Source: Dehalococcoidia bacterium (GTDB lineage: Bacteria > Chloroflexota > Dehalococcoidia > GIF9 > UBA5629). Taken from it: a stretch of DNA of 10,337 nucleotides. Below the pieces are notes generated by a model that saw only the letters and a list, made by a program, of their open reading frames with translations, did not search any database and was not told the DNA's origin. The DNA is taken from the NCBI GenBank assembly GCA_028715025.1, contig JAQTLG010000031.1, positions 1 through 10,337 on the forward strand, written 5' to 3'. The translations under genes and the position numbers were made by a program. Shown here piece by piece: positions 1-9,798 of this stretch (within the stretch, counting starts at the first letter, position 1; every line of letters begins with the position of its first letter).

Positions 1-1977
1 GCGAAAGCCGCGGAATTCACTCCGCCCTATGATCAAGAGCTGAGGCCCGAGGGGCTGACCTTCAATGCAACCATACCTGTTACGTACGGGAAGCGGGTCC
101 TGGCTTCTTTGGGTGTTTACTCCCATTCCCTAAACGACATGCCCGATGTGGTCCGCAACTCACTGGAAGCCATTGCAGCAGACATAGGTATCGTGATTGA
201 ACGCATCGGGACCAGGCGGGAGCTGCAGAGAAGCGAGGAACGCTATAAGGTTATAGCTGAGAACACCAGCGATGTAATATGGTCCGCTGACAAATACCTC
301 CACTACACATATTTCAGCCCATCGGTTTACAAGCAGAGAGGTTTTACACCGCAGGAGATGCTGCAATTGAAAATGGAACAGGTCGTAGCACCTGGATCTA
401 TCGAACCCGTCATGAACGGCGTGGCGGGAGCCATAACGCGGTTCGAAAGCAATCCGGGACAGGGGCCGGTCACATACACAGGTGAGATGGAGGTCTTCTG
501 CAAGGATGGTCCCACAAAATGGACCGAGACATCATTCACGGTCATCGGCAATGAGCAGGGCAAATTCAATGGAGTCATGGGTATTTCGCGTGATATTACG
601 CAACGCAGGCGTGCAGAGAAAGCGCTGATCGAAAGCGAAACGAAATACCGCAGCCTGATCGAGACTTCGTCCTCGGGTGTGGCCGTGGCCGATGAAACAG
701 GCGTCCTGACCATGGTCAACGACAGACTCTGCCAGATCTACGGTTATAGCAGAGACAAGGTCCTGGGCAGGCAGTTCTTCGATTTCATTCATCCCGAAGA
801 TAGAAATAGAATAGTCAATGATTTTATGGAGGCAGTGGCGAAGGCTCAGACACTGCCGGCGATTGAGTTCCGCGGCCTGCGTAAAGATGGCTCCGTCATC
901 TGGCTTTTCACCAGTCCCAGCGCCCTTGTCATAGAAGGGCAACTGGCGGGCTTCAGCGTGATCATCCAGGATATAACATCGCTAAAACAGGCGGAGGAAG
1001 CTCTCAAGGAGAGCGAGCAACGTTACCGCTCATTATTCCACCATAATCCTGCCATGACCTACTCTATCGACCGACAGGGATATTTCACCAGCATCAACGC
1101 AGCTGCACAAAAGGTATCGGGCTATTCAGAGGAAGAAGCATTGAAAATGCATTTCAGCCAGCTTGTTCCACCTGAAAATATGGAGATTGTCAAACAGCAT
1201 TATGAAGGATCATTGAGAGGTGAACCTCAGTCATACGAGACTGCATTTATTACTAAAGACGGCAGAAAAATAGACGTGAATGTTACCGGCATACCTATCA
1301 TTATTGATGGCAATACTATCGGCGTCTACGGTATAACCGAAGATATCACCGGGCGCAAAAAGGCGGCGGAAGATCTGCGGGTAGCGCTTGAGAAGGTCAG
1401 TTCTACACTGGACGGCACAATTGAGGCCATAGCCATGATGAGCGAGTTGCGCGATCCCTACACCGCCGGCCACCAGCGCATGGTCAGCCAGCTGGCAGTG
1501 GCCATTGCAGAGCAGCTAGGGCTGGAACAGGACCGGGTGCAGGACCTTGCTGTAGCAGGATTGCTACACGATGTGGGTAAAGTCTATGTGCCATCGGAGA
1601 TACTGAGCAAGCCGGGCAAGCTTACCAGCCTCGAGCTCGGTCTGGCCAAGGCCCATGCCGAAGCCAGCTATAATATCGTCAGGTCCATTAAATTTTCGGG
1701 ACCGATCGCGCATATTGTATGGCAGCACCACGAAAGGATCGACGGATCGGGCTATCCACAGGGCCTTGTCGGCGACCAGATCATGCTGGAAGCGAAGATA
1801 CTAGGCGTGGCTGATGTGGTAGAAGCCATGGTCTCACACCGACCCTATCGTCCCGCCCTGGGCCTGGATAAAGCGCTGGACGAAATAGTCAGGAACCGCT
1901 CCATCCTCTACGATGCGCAAGCGGTGGATGCCTGCCTGCTGCTGTTTAATGAAAAGGGATTCAAATTCCATGATTAG
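1..1977 (+). CDS. Multi-PAS HD-GYP sensor protein, probable cyclic-di-GMP phosphodiesterase (5' end outside window)
   Basis: The frame is open from base 1 to the TAG at 1975-1977. The first in-frame start-like codon, a TTG at 109, falls inside a domain, so the gene begins left of the window and 658 residues are visible. Residues 1-75 look like the end of a GAF domain. Three PAS domains follow at about 80-200, 213-330 and 339-455, each ending in a DIT-type motif and a short linker. An HD-GYP domain occupies about 460-658. Its metal and catalytic motifs are all present: His491, His523-Asp524 (LLHDVGK), His552, HHE at 576-578 and GYP at 584-586 within HHERIDGSGYP, then VADVVEAM and RPYR. The family hydrolyses cyclic-di-GMP, so the expected role is a phosphodiesterase controlled by ligands or redox signals at the PAS/GAF domains. 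No membrane segment is visible in this part. It is followed 70 bases later by glgB on the same strand. Confidence 0.9.
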   Translation, partial: AKAAEFTPPYDQELRPEGLTFNATIPVTYGKRVLASLGVYSHSLNDMPDVVRNSLEAIAADIGIVIERIGTRRELQRSEERYKVIAENTSDVIWSADKYLHYTYFSPSVYKQRGFTPQEMLQLKMEQVVAPGSIEPVMNGVAGAITRFESNPGQGPVTYTGEMEVFCKDGPTKWTETSFTVIGNEQGKFNGVMGISRDITQRRRAEKALIESETKYRSLIETSSSGVAVADETGVLTMVNDRLCQIYGYSRDKVLGRQFFDFIHPEDRNRIVNDFMEAVAKAQTLPAIEFRGLRKDGSVIWLFTSPSALVIEGQLAGFSVIIQDITSLKQAEEALKESEQRYRSLFHHNPAMTYSIDRQGYFTSINAAAQKVSGYSEEEALKMHFSQLVPPENMEIVKQHYEGSLRGEPQSYETAFITKDGRKIDVNVTGIPIIIDGNTIGVYGITEDITGRKKAAEDLRVALEKVSSTLDGTIEAIAMMSELRDPYTAGHQRMVSQLAVAIAEQLGLEQDRVQDLAVAGLLHDVGKVYVPSEILSKPGKLTSLELGLAKAHAEASYNIVRSIKFSGPIAHIVWQHHERIDGSGYPQGLVGDQIMLEAKILGVADVVEAMVSHRPYRPALGLDKALDEIVRNRSILYDAQAVDACLLLFNEKGFKFHD

Positions 1978-2047
1978 CGGCCGGGAACGAAAGCTCCTGC
2001 TGCCTACGTCGTACAATAGCCAACACAATTGAATTTATTTAAAGATT

Positions 2048-3964
<1,917 letters not shown>

Positions 3965-4032
3965 CAGGCCGTCCCAGAACACAGATGCTGAGTGGATACT
4001 TATGTCCGCCCACAAAGTATAAGAGAATCATT
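3965..4032. other. Convergent intergenic gap between glgB and the histidine kinase gene
   Basis: These 68 bases separate two genes that face each other. The only symmetry I see is a 6-bp AT-rich inverted repeat (ATACTT at 3996-4001, AAGTAT at 4015-4020) with a 13-base loop and no T run. That is too weak to call a terminator. Confidence 0.5.
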
Positions 4033-5217
4033 TCAGACAGGTATTTCCACGTTTATAATGGTGCCCCTGCCTCTAACCGAATCGATATCCACTTTCCCAC
4101 CGAGCATCTGTACACGCTCTACGATGCCGGCCAGACCCAGTTTGCCATCCCGCGGCAATAAATCAATCTTCCCGGCCAGGTCAAATCCCACTCCACGATC
4201 TATCATGCTGACCTTGATATTGTGTTCTAGATATTCAATCAGCACGGTAGCCGATGAAACCTTGGCATGCTTGGCGGCATTGATAAGAGCTTCCTGGATG
4301 ATGCGAAACAGCGCGAGCTCCGTATCCGGCTGGAGCCGTTTCTGTTTGCCTGTGGCATTAATCTCAACTTCCATGTCATACATTTTCTTAAGTTCGCCTT
4401 TAAGCCACTCCAGCACAGGGAGTAGGCCGAGGTCATCCAGAACCGGTGGGCGTAGCTGGCGGCTGAATCGCCTGACCTCTTCAACCGCCGATTTCATTCT
4501 CTGATATATGGCATCGAGCTTTACCTTTTCCGCATTCGTGAGATCAGGTTTGCCCGACCGGAAATTATCCATCTGATAGATCAGTGCTACCAGCGTTTGC
4601 ACCGTTGTATCGTGGAGTTCTCTAGCGATATATTTTCGCTCCTCCTCCTGTACCCGGGTGATCTGCCTGGCATAGTAGCGCAAGTTCTGCTCAGCTATAT
4701 GCCTCTCTGTCACGTCCTCCAATATCTCGATGGCCCCTATCACCCTTCCCCGGCTGACAAGCGGGCTGGCCGTGAAATGGTACCACTTGCCGTTTTCGCC
4801 CAGCGATGGAAAGAAATCCTCTGCTTCATAGGCGCCCCTGATCAGAGCCGATTTTCTGGCGCTGCCATGGTACCGAGCCGATATCTCCTCCTCCGAAGCT
4901 CCATCCGCTATGAGGTCAGCCAGTACCGGCCTTTCCTTCCCATAAAAGGCTTTCCACTGATTGTTCGTCCCCATCACCTCTTCCTTGCTGATGCCCGAAA
5001 GCACTTCCAAGGCCTTGTTCCATTGAATGACATGGTGCTTTTTGTTTACGGCAAACACCGGAAGGGGGAAACGGCCCAGCACACGAGCCAAAACAACGTC
5101 GGAGCTGGTTCGCAGATCCTCTCTATCATGGTAGAGTATGACTATAAAAAAAATGAGCAGCCCTGCCGTGATAGCCAGGGCGATCAACAGTATTAAGATA
5201 ACGTTAATATAAGACAT
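4033..5217 (-). CDS. Membrane-anchored PAS histidine kinase, NarL/DegS (HisKA_3) type
   Basis: This 394-residue sensor kinase autophosphorylates on histidine and should phosphorylate the response regulator encoded just upstream. One hydrophobic segment at residues 4-29 anchors it in the membrane, with no sizeable outside domain. A PAS domain at about 44-170 includes FYGKERPVLADLI and ends in EDVTERHIAEQ. The HisKA_3 dimerisation region carries phospho-acceptor His202 in ARELHDTTVQTL. The ATP-binding domain shows an N box around Asn313 (ALINAAKHA), a G1 box at Asp340 (DRGVGFD) and a G2 box (GKLGLAGI). All catalytic boxes look intact. With only a short membrane anchor, sensing is probably done by the cytoplasmic PAS domain, perhaps of a small molecule or redox state; the signal cannot be read from sequence. 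The start ATG lies 10 bases after the regulator stop codon, so the two are almost certainly co-transcribed. Confidence 0.95.
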   Translation of the reverse strand: MSYINVILILLIALAITAGLLIFFIVILYHDREDLRTSSDVVLARVLGRFPLPVFAVNKKHHVIQWNKALEVLSGISKEEVMGTNNQWKAFYGKERPVLADLIADGASEEEISARYHGSARKSALIRGAYEAEDFFPSLGENGKWYHFTASPLVSRGRVIGAIEILEDVTERHIAEQNLRYYARQITRVQEEERKYIARELHDTTVQTLVALIYQMDNFRSGKPDLTNAEKVKLDAIYQRMKSAVEEVRRFSRQLRPPVLDDLGLLPVLEWLKGELKKMYDMEVEINATGKQKRLQPDTELALFRIIQEALINAAKHAKVSSATVLIEYLEHNIKVSMIDRGVGFDLAGKIDLLPRDGKLGLAGIVERVQMLGGKVDIDSVRGRGTIINVEIPV

Positions 5218-5227
5218 GGCCGCCCGG

Positions 5228-5962
5228 TCAACTCAGGTCTTTGAGACTCAACCAATTCCTCTTCATGGCTTCGACCACCGCCTCTGTCCTTGAGCCTACT
5301 CCCAGTTTACTGAAAATGGTCCTGAGGTGGCTCTCTATAGTGCTCACGCTCAGGTGGAGCTCCTGTGCAATGGCATGGTTGCTCAGGCCGCCGGCGGCCA
5401 GTTTCAGTACAGTTATCTCCCTTTCGCTGAGCAGTTCCATCGACGGTTCTTCCATAGCATCGATCTTACCCGTGCGGAATTTCTGCAGAACCTTCTTTGC
5501 TATGTTGGGATGCAGCACAGACTCACCTTTATATACGGTCTTGATAGCCTCCACCAGGTCAGCCACACCGACGTCCTTCAGCAGATAGCCGGCGGCGCCC
5601 GCCGAAAGCACCGAGAAAATATACTGCTCATCATCATAGGCTGTGAGCACGAGTATAGATACGCCCGGGTGAAATGACTTGATCTGTCTGGTAGCTTCAA
5701 TACCGTTCAGCCCGGGCATAGCTATGTCCATGATTATTACATCGGGTTTCAGCCCCCGGGCCAGACTGACGGCCTCGTCGCCGTTGCTCGCTTCACCAAC
5801 AATCGTGAACTCCGGCTCGCGTGTCAACGCCTCCCGTATGCTCTCCCGTACAACGGCATGGTCCTCGGCAAGCAGTATCTTAATCGAATCCAATGTTATA
5901 TCCCGGCAAATCTGAAGTAAGTATACAACCCAGCTTGAACGCAAGCAAAGCTGCCGCCCCAT
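5228..5962 (-). CDS. NarL/FixJ-family response regulator (REC plus LuxR-type HTH)
   Basis: A receiver domain and a LuxR-type DNA-binding domain make this a transcription factor switched on by phosphorylation. The receiver starts at IKILLAEDH, has the phospho-acceptor Asp at 5726-5728 (IIMDIAMPG) and the conserved Lys in YLLKDVG. The C-terminal domain carries LSEREITVLKLAAGG, then the recognition helix STIESHLRTIFSKLGV. Two starts are possible. The ATG at 5962 gives 244 residues and has AAGG six bases upstream, but adds a 23-residue leader (MGRQLCLRSS...) not usual for the family. A TTG at 5893 gives 221 residues and puts the acceptor Asp at position 56, as is normal, with only a weak GGGA upstream. 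The listed coordinates use the ATG; I am undecided. The partner kinase follows after 10 bases. Confidence 0.94.
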   Translation of the reverse strand: MGRQLCLRSSWVVYLLQICRDITLDSIKILLAEDHAVVRESIREALTREPEFTIVGEASNGDEAVSLARGLKPDVIIMDIAMPGLNGIEATRQIKSFHPGVSILVLTAYDDEQYIFSVLSAGAAGYLLKDVGVADLVEAIKTVYKGESVLHPNIAKKVLQKFRTGKIDAMEEPSMELLSEREITVLKLAAGGLSNHAIAQELHLSVSTIESHLRTIFSKLGVGSRTEAVVEAMKRNWLSLKDLS

Positions 5963-5972
5963 TCATGACCTT

Positions 5973-5988
5973 GATCTTAATTACGATC
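5973..5988. repeat. 16-bp imperfect palindrome upstream of the response regulator gene
   Basis: The sequence GATCTTAATTACGATC is a palindrome except for one mismatched pair: GATC arms flank a TAATTA-like core. It lies in the 40-base gap between the DUF2780 gene and the response regulator ATG, 10 bases before that ATG. It could be an operator, possibly for autoregulation, or simply AT-rich chance. No protein binding is shown. Confidence 0.35.
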
Positions 5989-6002
5989 CATATAGTACAG
6001 TC

Positions 6003-6488
6003 CTATCGTGCATCCGTGCCAAGTGCTCCCTGCAGCAGATCTACCAGGTCGGATCCGCCCTTTTTCTGGACAAAGGACAATATGATAGGCAGGAATTTTG
6101 CCACCATGCCGGGATCAATTCCCAGTTTTTCAAATGCTCCGGCCAGCTGGGCCAGCTTCCCAAGTTGCCCCAGTTGCGAATCCCCACCTGTAGCCGTTGC
6201 CAGCTTGCCCACCATATCCATTAATCCACCACCACCCGCTGAAGTCTTCCCACCTCCACCAGTCAATCCCCCAAACGCATCCATTAAGCCACCGACACCA
6301 CCACCTGCGCCCTCTGCCCCAGGTACTGATTTCGCCAGTTTACCGATCTCGGGAATGGCATTGGTCAACTTCGAAAAATCATCGCTCCCCATTTGTTCCC
6401 GAGCCATTTTGAAGATTGTGCCGGCACCGCCCTCAGCTTGATCTTTATCAACCCCCAGATTCTTTACAAGCAAATCAACCAATTCCAT
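6003..6488 (-). CDS. DUF2780-like protein with glycine-rich linker, function unknown
   Basis: This 161-residue protein resembles the DUF2780 (VcgC/VcgE) family, which has no established function. The N-terminal part (residues 1-55) has the family style: LGVDKDQAEGGAGTIFKMA, then DFSKLTNAIPEIGKLAKSVPG. A glycine-rich middle (about 58-92) contains two copies of a GGLMD motif, in VGGLMDAFGGL and GGGLMDMVGKL, spaced 21 residues apart. The C-terminal part has a helix-like FEKLGIDPGMVAKFLPIILSFVQ followed by LVDLLQGAL. I see no signal peptide or clear membrane segment, so it is probably cytoplasmic. The ATG has a strong ribosome binding site (GGAGGTG, six-base spacer). It lies 124 bases after the ACT gene and 40 bases before the response regulator, on the same strand. 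The family call rests on recalled motifs only. Confidence 0.7.
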   Translation of the reverse strand: MELVDLLVKNLGVDKDQAEGGAGTIFKMAREQMGSDDFSKLTNAIPEIGKLAKSVPGAEGAGGGVGGLMDAFGGLTGGGGKTSAGGGGLMDMVGKLATATGGDSQLGQLGKLAQLAGAFEKLGIDPGMVAKFLPIILSFVQKKGGSDLVDLLQGALGTDAR

Positions 6489-6507
6489 TTCAACACCTCC
6501 AGTGCTC

Positions 6508-6523
6508 TACCCTAATAAGGGTA
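6508..6523. repeat. Small inverted repeat in the leader of the DUF2780-like gene
   Basis: TACCCT (6508-6513) and AGGGTA (6518-6523) form a 6-bp stem with a four-base AATA loop. On the - strand the hairpin would sit in the untranslated leader, a few bases before the GGAGGT ribosome binding site at about 6495-6501. It has no T run, so it is not a terminator. A second Shine-Dalgarno-like AAGGAGG (- strand, near 6532-6538) lies just upstream with no usual start codon after it. Confidence 0.4.
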
Positions 6524-6612
6524 TTGGATATTTCCTCCTTATGCAAAAGCCTGTGTATGACATGCAACATCTATGAGGCAGAATACCGATACATTATGAT
6601 TGCTACGAGATA

Positions 6613-7044
6613 TTACAGCGAATAAATCTCGCGGCCGAACATATGGACCCAGTTTCTCTTAAGCGCCTCGGCCGCTTCGGAAGTCTTGTCTACCCCGATG
6701 ATTACAATAGGCTGACCACTCTCACCCCTTCCCAGAAAGGTATAGAAATACAGTACGTTAATATTTGCTTCGCGCAGCGGTTTGAGTATGGCCTGCATCG
6801 CGCCCGGATGGTCGGGTATCTCAACCGCCAGCACCTCATTCTCCAACACCTTATAGCCGTTGCTTCTGAGGACGCTCAGTGTCTTGTCCGGATTATCGGT
6901 TACGAACCTCACCGTGCTGGTTCCAGAGGTATCGGCAACTGAGATGGCTCGTATATTAATGGCCTCTCGCCCAAGGCATTCGCTGACCGCCAGGAACATT
7001 CCGGGCACGTTCTCAAGTATGACCGATACCTGTTTTATGCTCAT
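6613..7044 (-). CDS. Tandem ACT-domain protein, putative amino-acid-binding regulator
   Basis: The 143 residues form two ACT domains back to back, at about 4-66 and 71-143. Each has the typical start in which a beta strand runs into a Pro-Gly turn: VILENVPGMF in the first and VEIPDHPGAM in the second. Both continue into a helix and an INI/INV strand (EAINIRAI, EANINVLY). ACT domains usually bind amino acids and control enzymes of amino-acid metabolism; there is no fused enzyme here, so the protein would act as a free sensor or partner. The ATG at 7042-7044 has AAGGAG with a six-base spacer. It lies 42 bases after korC on the same strand, with no terminator between, so it is likely part of the kor operon. 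Stand-alone two-ACT proteins are known beside 2-oxoacid oxidoreductase and acyl-CoA ligase genes in anaerobes. The ligand is unknown. Confidence 0.9.
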   Translation of the reverse strand: MSIKQVSVILENVPGMFLAVSECLGREAINIRAISVADTSGTSTVRFVTDNPDKTLSVLRSNGYKVLENEVLAVEIPDHPGAMQAILKPLREANINVLYFYTFLGRGESGQPIVIIGVDKTSEAAEALKRNWVHMFGREIYSL

Positions 7045-7086
7045 TGTTCACTCCTTTTTTACGTGATCCCGCATCTTGAGCCAAAA

Positions 7087-7606
7087 TCAAAACAAATTAT
7101 ACCCTGCCAGCAGCGCTTTTTCATTTAAATCCAGCAGTTTTTTCTTGGCACTGAGAATGTGTTTAAGGGCTTCAGAAACATTGGATAATTCAACGACTCC
7201 GCTCTTCTTAGTGAACGCACCCAGCATGACCATGTTAGCAGTCCTGGGATTACCCAGATCTTCGGCTATCTTATTGGCAGGTACATTCACAATCTCGATA
7301 TCCCCCCTGATTATCTCAGCCTCCACCAGCGAGGAGTTGAGGAAGAACAACCCTCCCGACTGTATATGATGCTGGAACTTAACTGCCGAGGGTTGATTCA
7401 TTGCGATAACGAACTCCGGAGAAGAGGCTACCGGCGAGGCTATCTCATCATCGGATATGGCCACCGTGCAATTGGCTGTGCCTCCGCGAACCTCGGCGCC
7501 ATAGGCAGGGAGGTAAGTAACATTTTTCCCTTCCAGCATGGCAGCCTCCGCCAGGTTCAGGCCCATGGAAAGCACCCCTTGTCCTCCGAAGCCGGCGACA
7601 AGCGTT

Positions 7607-7617
<11 letters not shown>
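7087..7617 (-). CDS. korC: 2-oxoacid:ferredoxin oxidoreductase, gamma subunit
   Basis: This 176-residue protein is the gamma subunit of the pyruvate/2-oxoglutarate ferredoxin oxidoreductase family, the domain that helps hold CoA in the complex. The GFGGQGV motif at residues 9-15 is diagnostic, followed by YGAEVRGGTANCTV and NPRTANMVMLGAF, both typical of the family. The start is a GTG at 7615-7617, with GGAG seven bases upstream. It overlaps the end of korB by 11 bases, which implies coupled translation. It is the last of four overlapping kor genes; the ACT gene follows after 42 bases. Confidence 0.95.
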
Positions 7618-8361
<744 letters not shown>

Positions 8362-8365
<4 letters not shown>

Positions 8366-9429
8366 TTCAAGCCCTTCTGGTAATAGAGCCTTGAGATTAC
8401 CCTCGCCACTTCACTGGGATTGGGTATTACGCCACCGGGCCGGCCGTAGAAGGCCACTTCTCCCCTGCCTGCCAGCGCCAGCTGCACATCCTCAACCATT
8501 TGGCCCATATTCATTTCGAATACCAGGTATTGTTTGATGGTTTTAGACATCTCTTTGAGCGGCTCGTCCGGAAATGGCCACAGTGTGACCGGTCTGAACA
8601 GGCCGACTTTTAATCCTTCGGAGCGCAGGTTCTTAATAGCGCCCTTGGCTATGCGGGCGGCGATACCGAAGGCCACGACGACCAACCTGGCATCCTCTAT
8701 CATAAAGGATTCGCAGGTGGTTTCCTCTTTCTTTATCAGAGTATAACGGCGGAATAGGCTCCAATTTATCTCCTCCAGCTCCGATGGATTGGATGTGAAG
8801 GTCTTTATTATTCTACTGGGACGTCCCTTGGCTCCTCGCAGAGAGCCTTCCCTAATGGGCAATACTGCAGGAGCTTCCCTGCTGAACTCGACAGGTTCCT
8901 TCATTTGACCAAGGACTCCGTCGCCCAGAATAATCACAGGTATCTTATATTTGTCAGCCAGATCAAAGGCCCGCATGGTCATATCGGCCAGTTCCTGAAC
9001 GGATGACGGCCCCAGCACGATAGTGCGATAGTCACCGTGCCCGCCGCCGCGAGTGGCCTGGAAATAATCGGATTGCGCTGCCGAGATGCTGCCCAATCCC
9101 GGCCCTCCCCTCTGCATATTCACGATGACCGCCGGCAACTCACATGCCGCCAGGTACGAGATGCCTTCTTGTTTCAGACTGATGCCCGGGCTGGAGGAGG
9201 ATGTCATGGCTCTGGCTCCTGCTACGCTGGCACCGTACACCATATTTATGGCAGCCACCTCGCTCTCAGCTTGCACGAAGGCACAACGCTTACGGCGGCT
9301 GAGGTGCGTTGCCATATATTCCGTAAGCTCGTTTTGCGGTGTTATAGGATATCCAAAATAACACTGGCAGCCGGCTCGGATTGCCGCTTCTCCAATGGCG
9401 CTGTTACCGTCCATCAGAATCTTAGCCAC
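8362..9429 (-). CDS. korA: 2-oxoacid:ferredoxin oxidoreductase, alpha subunit
   Basis: The alpha subunit provides the pyrimidine-side domain for thiamine diphosphate and the substrate pocket. GYPITP (YPITP at residues 27-31) is the signature of the family, followed by VQAESEVAAINMVYGAS, SSSPGISLKQEG and MQRGGPGLGS. A second domain near residues 235-330 (LVVVAFGIAARIAKGAI, VGLFRP) is the C-terminal transketolase-like part. I place the start at the GTG at 9427-9429, which has GAGG with an ideal six-base spacer and gives 355 residues starting AKILMDGNSAIGEAA. The longer frame begins at a TTG at 9441 and lacks such a site. The gene overlaps the end of korD by 8 bases and the start of korB by 4. 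The gamma domain is not fused, so the enzyme is the four-subunit type. Confidence 0.95.
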
Positions 9430-9661
9430 GGTATACCTCAATGGCCACTTCGGGACACACGATGGCGCAAATAGCGCAGCCTGTGCAATCGCCGTTATCT
9501 TTAAATTCTACCGGCTGATAACCGGCAGCGTTAAGCTTGCCCGATTGCGTAATTACTTTCTTGGGACAAAAATGGATACACAGCCCACATTCCTTGCAGA
9601 GTTCGGTCGATACCACGATTCTGCCCCCGGAGGATTTTACTGATGATTGTATATCCGACAC
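9422..9661 (-). CDS. korD: 2-oxoacid:ferredoxin oxidoreductase, delta subunit (two [4Fe-4S] ferredoxin)
   Basis: This 79-residue ferredoxin-like subunit carries electrons from the catalytic subunits to external ferredoxin. It has two cluster motifs: CKECGLCIHFCP at about residues 22-33 and CTGCAICAIVCP at about 59-70. Each is CxxCxxCxxxCP, so two [4Fe-4S] clusters are expected. The start is a GTG at 9659-9661 with AAGGG six bases upstream. It is the first kor gene and overlaps korA by 8 bases. The order delta-alpha-beta-gamma is the one often seen for 2-oxoglutarate enzymes (korDABC); pyruvate and branched-chain enzymes more often use gamma-delta-alpha-beta. The assignment to 2-oxoglutarate rests on this order alone. 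Confidence 0.94.
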   Translation of the reverse strand: MSDIQSSVKSSGGRIVVSTELCKECGLCIHFCPKKVITQSGKLNAAGYQPVEFKDNGDCTGCAICAIVCPEVAIEVYRG

Positions 9662-9676
9662 GATTATCCCTTAATT

Positions 9677-9699
9677 AAAAATCGGGCCTGGTCAGCCCG
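9677..9699 (-). terminator. Hairpin with T run in the korD leader, possible attenuator
   Basis: On the - strand CGGGC (9695-9699) and GCCCG (9683-9687) form a 5-bp all-GC stem with a seven-base loop, followed by ATTTTTAATTAA. The T run (9677-9681) is followed almost at once by the korD ribosome binding site. The form is that of a weak intrinsic terminator placed before the gene, so early termination control is possible. The short stem makes this uncertain. Confidence 0.4.
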
Positions 9700-9711
9700 T
9701 CCGTATCATTA

Positions 9712-9740
9712 ATTTTATGCACCGGCCGGTTGAATAGCAA
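9712..9740 (-). promoter_or_regulatory. Predicted sigma70-type promoter of the kor operon with palindrome in the spacer
   Basis: On the - strand TTGCTA (9735-9740) is followed after exactly 17 bases by TAAAAT (9712-9717), 4/6 and 5/6 matches to the consensus. Transcription would start near 9705, giving a leader of about 44 bases before the korD GTG. The spacer contains the perfect 10-bp palindrome ACCGGCCGGT (9721-9730), a position where a repressor or MerR-type activator would act. Found by eye; no experimental support. Confidence 0.5.
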
Positions 9741-9761
9741 GTAGATACATATCACGGCATA

Positions 9762-9798
9762 CTGGCAGGCACTGATGCCTGCCAGCAGAAATCAGTGC
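9762..9798 (-). repeat. Two overlapping inverted repeats at the end of the DUF4239-like gene
   Basis: CTGGCAGGCA (9762-9771) and TGCCTGCCAG (9776-9785) form a perfect 10-bp stem with a four-base loop. A second pair, GCACTGAT (9769-9776) and ATCAGTGC (9791-9798), forms an 8-bp stem with a 14-base loop. The two share bases and cannot form together. The second covers the DUF4239 gene stop codon. Neither is followed by a T run on the - strand, so a plain intrinsic terminator is not supported. Confidence 0.6.

Noticed and set aside
109..111. TTG at 109 as the true start of the HD-GYP protein
   Set aside because: The frame is open to base 1 and the residues before 109 read as part of the same GAF-like domain.
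3996..4020. Inverted repeat ATACTT/AAGTAT between convergent genes as a two-way terminator
   Set aside because: Six AT-rich base pairs with a 13-base loop and no T run are too weak.
4597..5196. 199-codon + strand open frame opposite the histidine kinase
   Set aside because: The - strand encodes an intact kinase with every catalytic box; the + frame shows no recognisable domain.
6216..6341. Degenerate 63-bp repeat as a mobile or CRISPR-like repeat
   Set aside because: It is in frame, encodes the glycine-rich GGLMD linker, and has only two imperfect copies.
5893..6441. Long + strand open frame, proline-rich, opposite the DUF2780-like gene and the regulator start
   Set aside because: Its proline and serine runs are the complement of the glycine-rich linker, it crosses a gene boundary, and the - strand frame has a strong ribosome binding site and family motifs.
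9439..9441. TTG at 9441 as the korA start
   Set aside because: The GTG at 9429 has GAGG at ideal spacing and gives the usual family N-terminus; the TTG itself overlaps that GAGG region.
9037..9474. 145-codon + strand open frame opposite korA
   Set aside because: It mirrors the highly conserved korA N-terminal domain and has no domain of its own.
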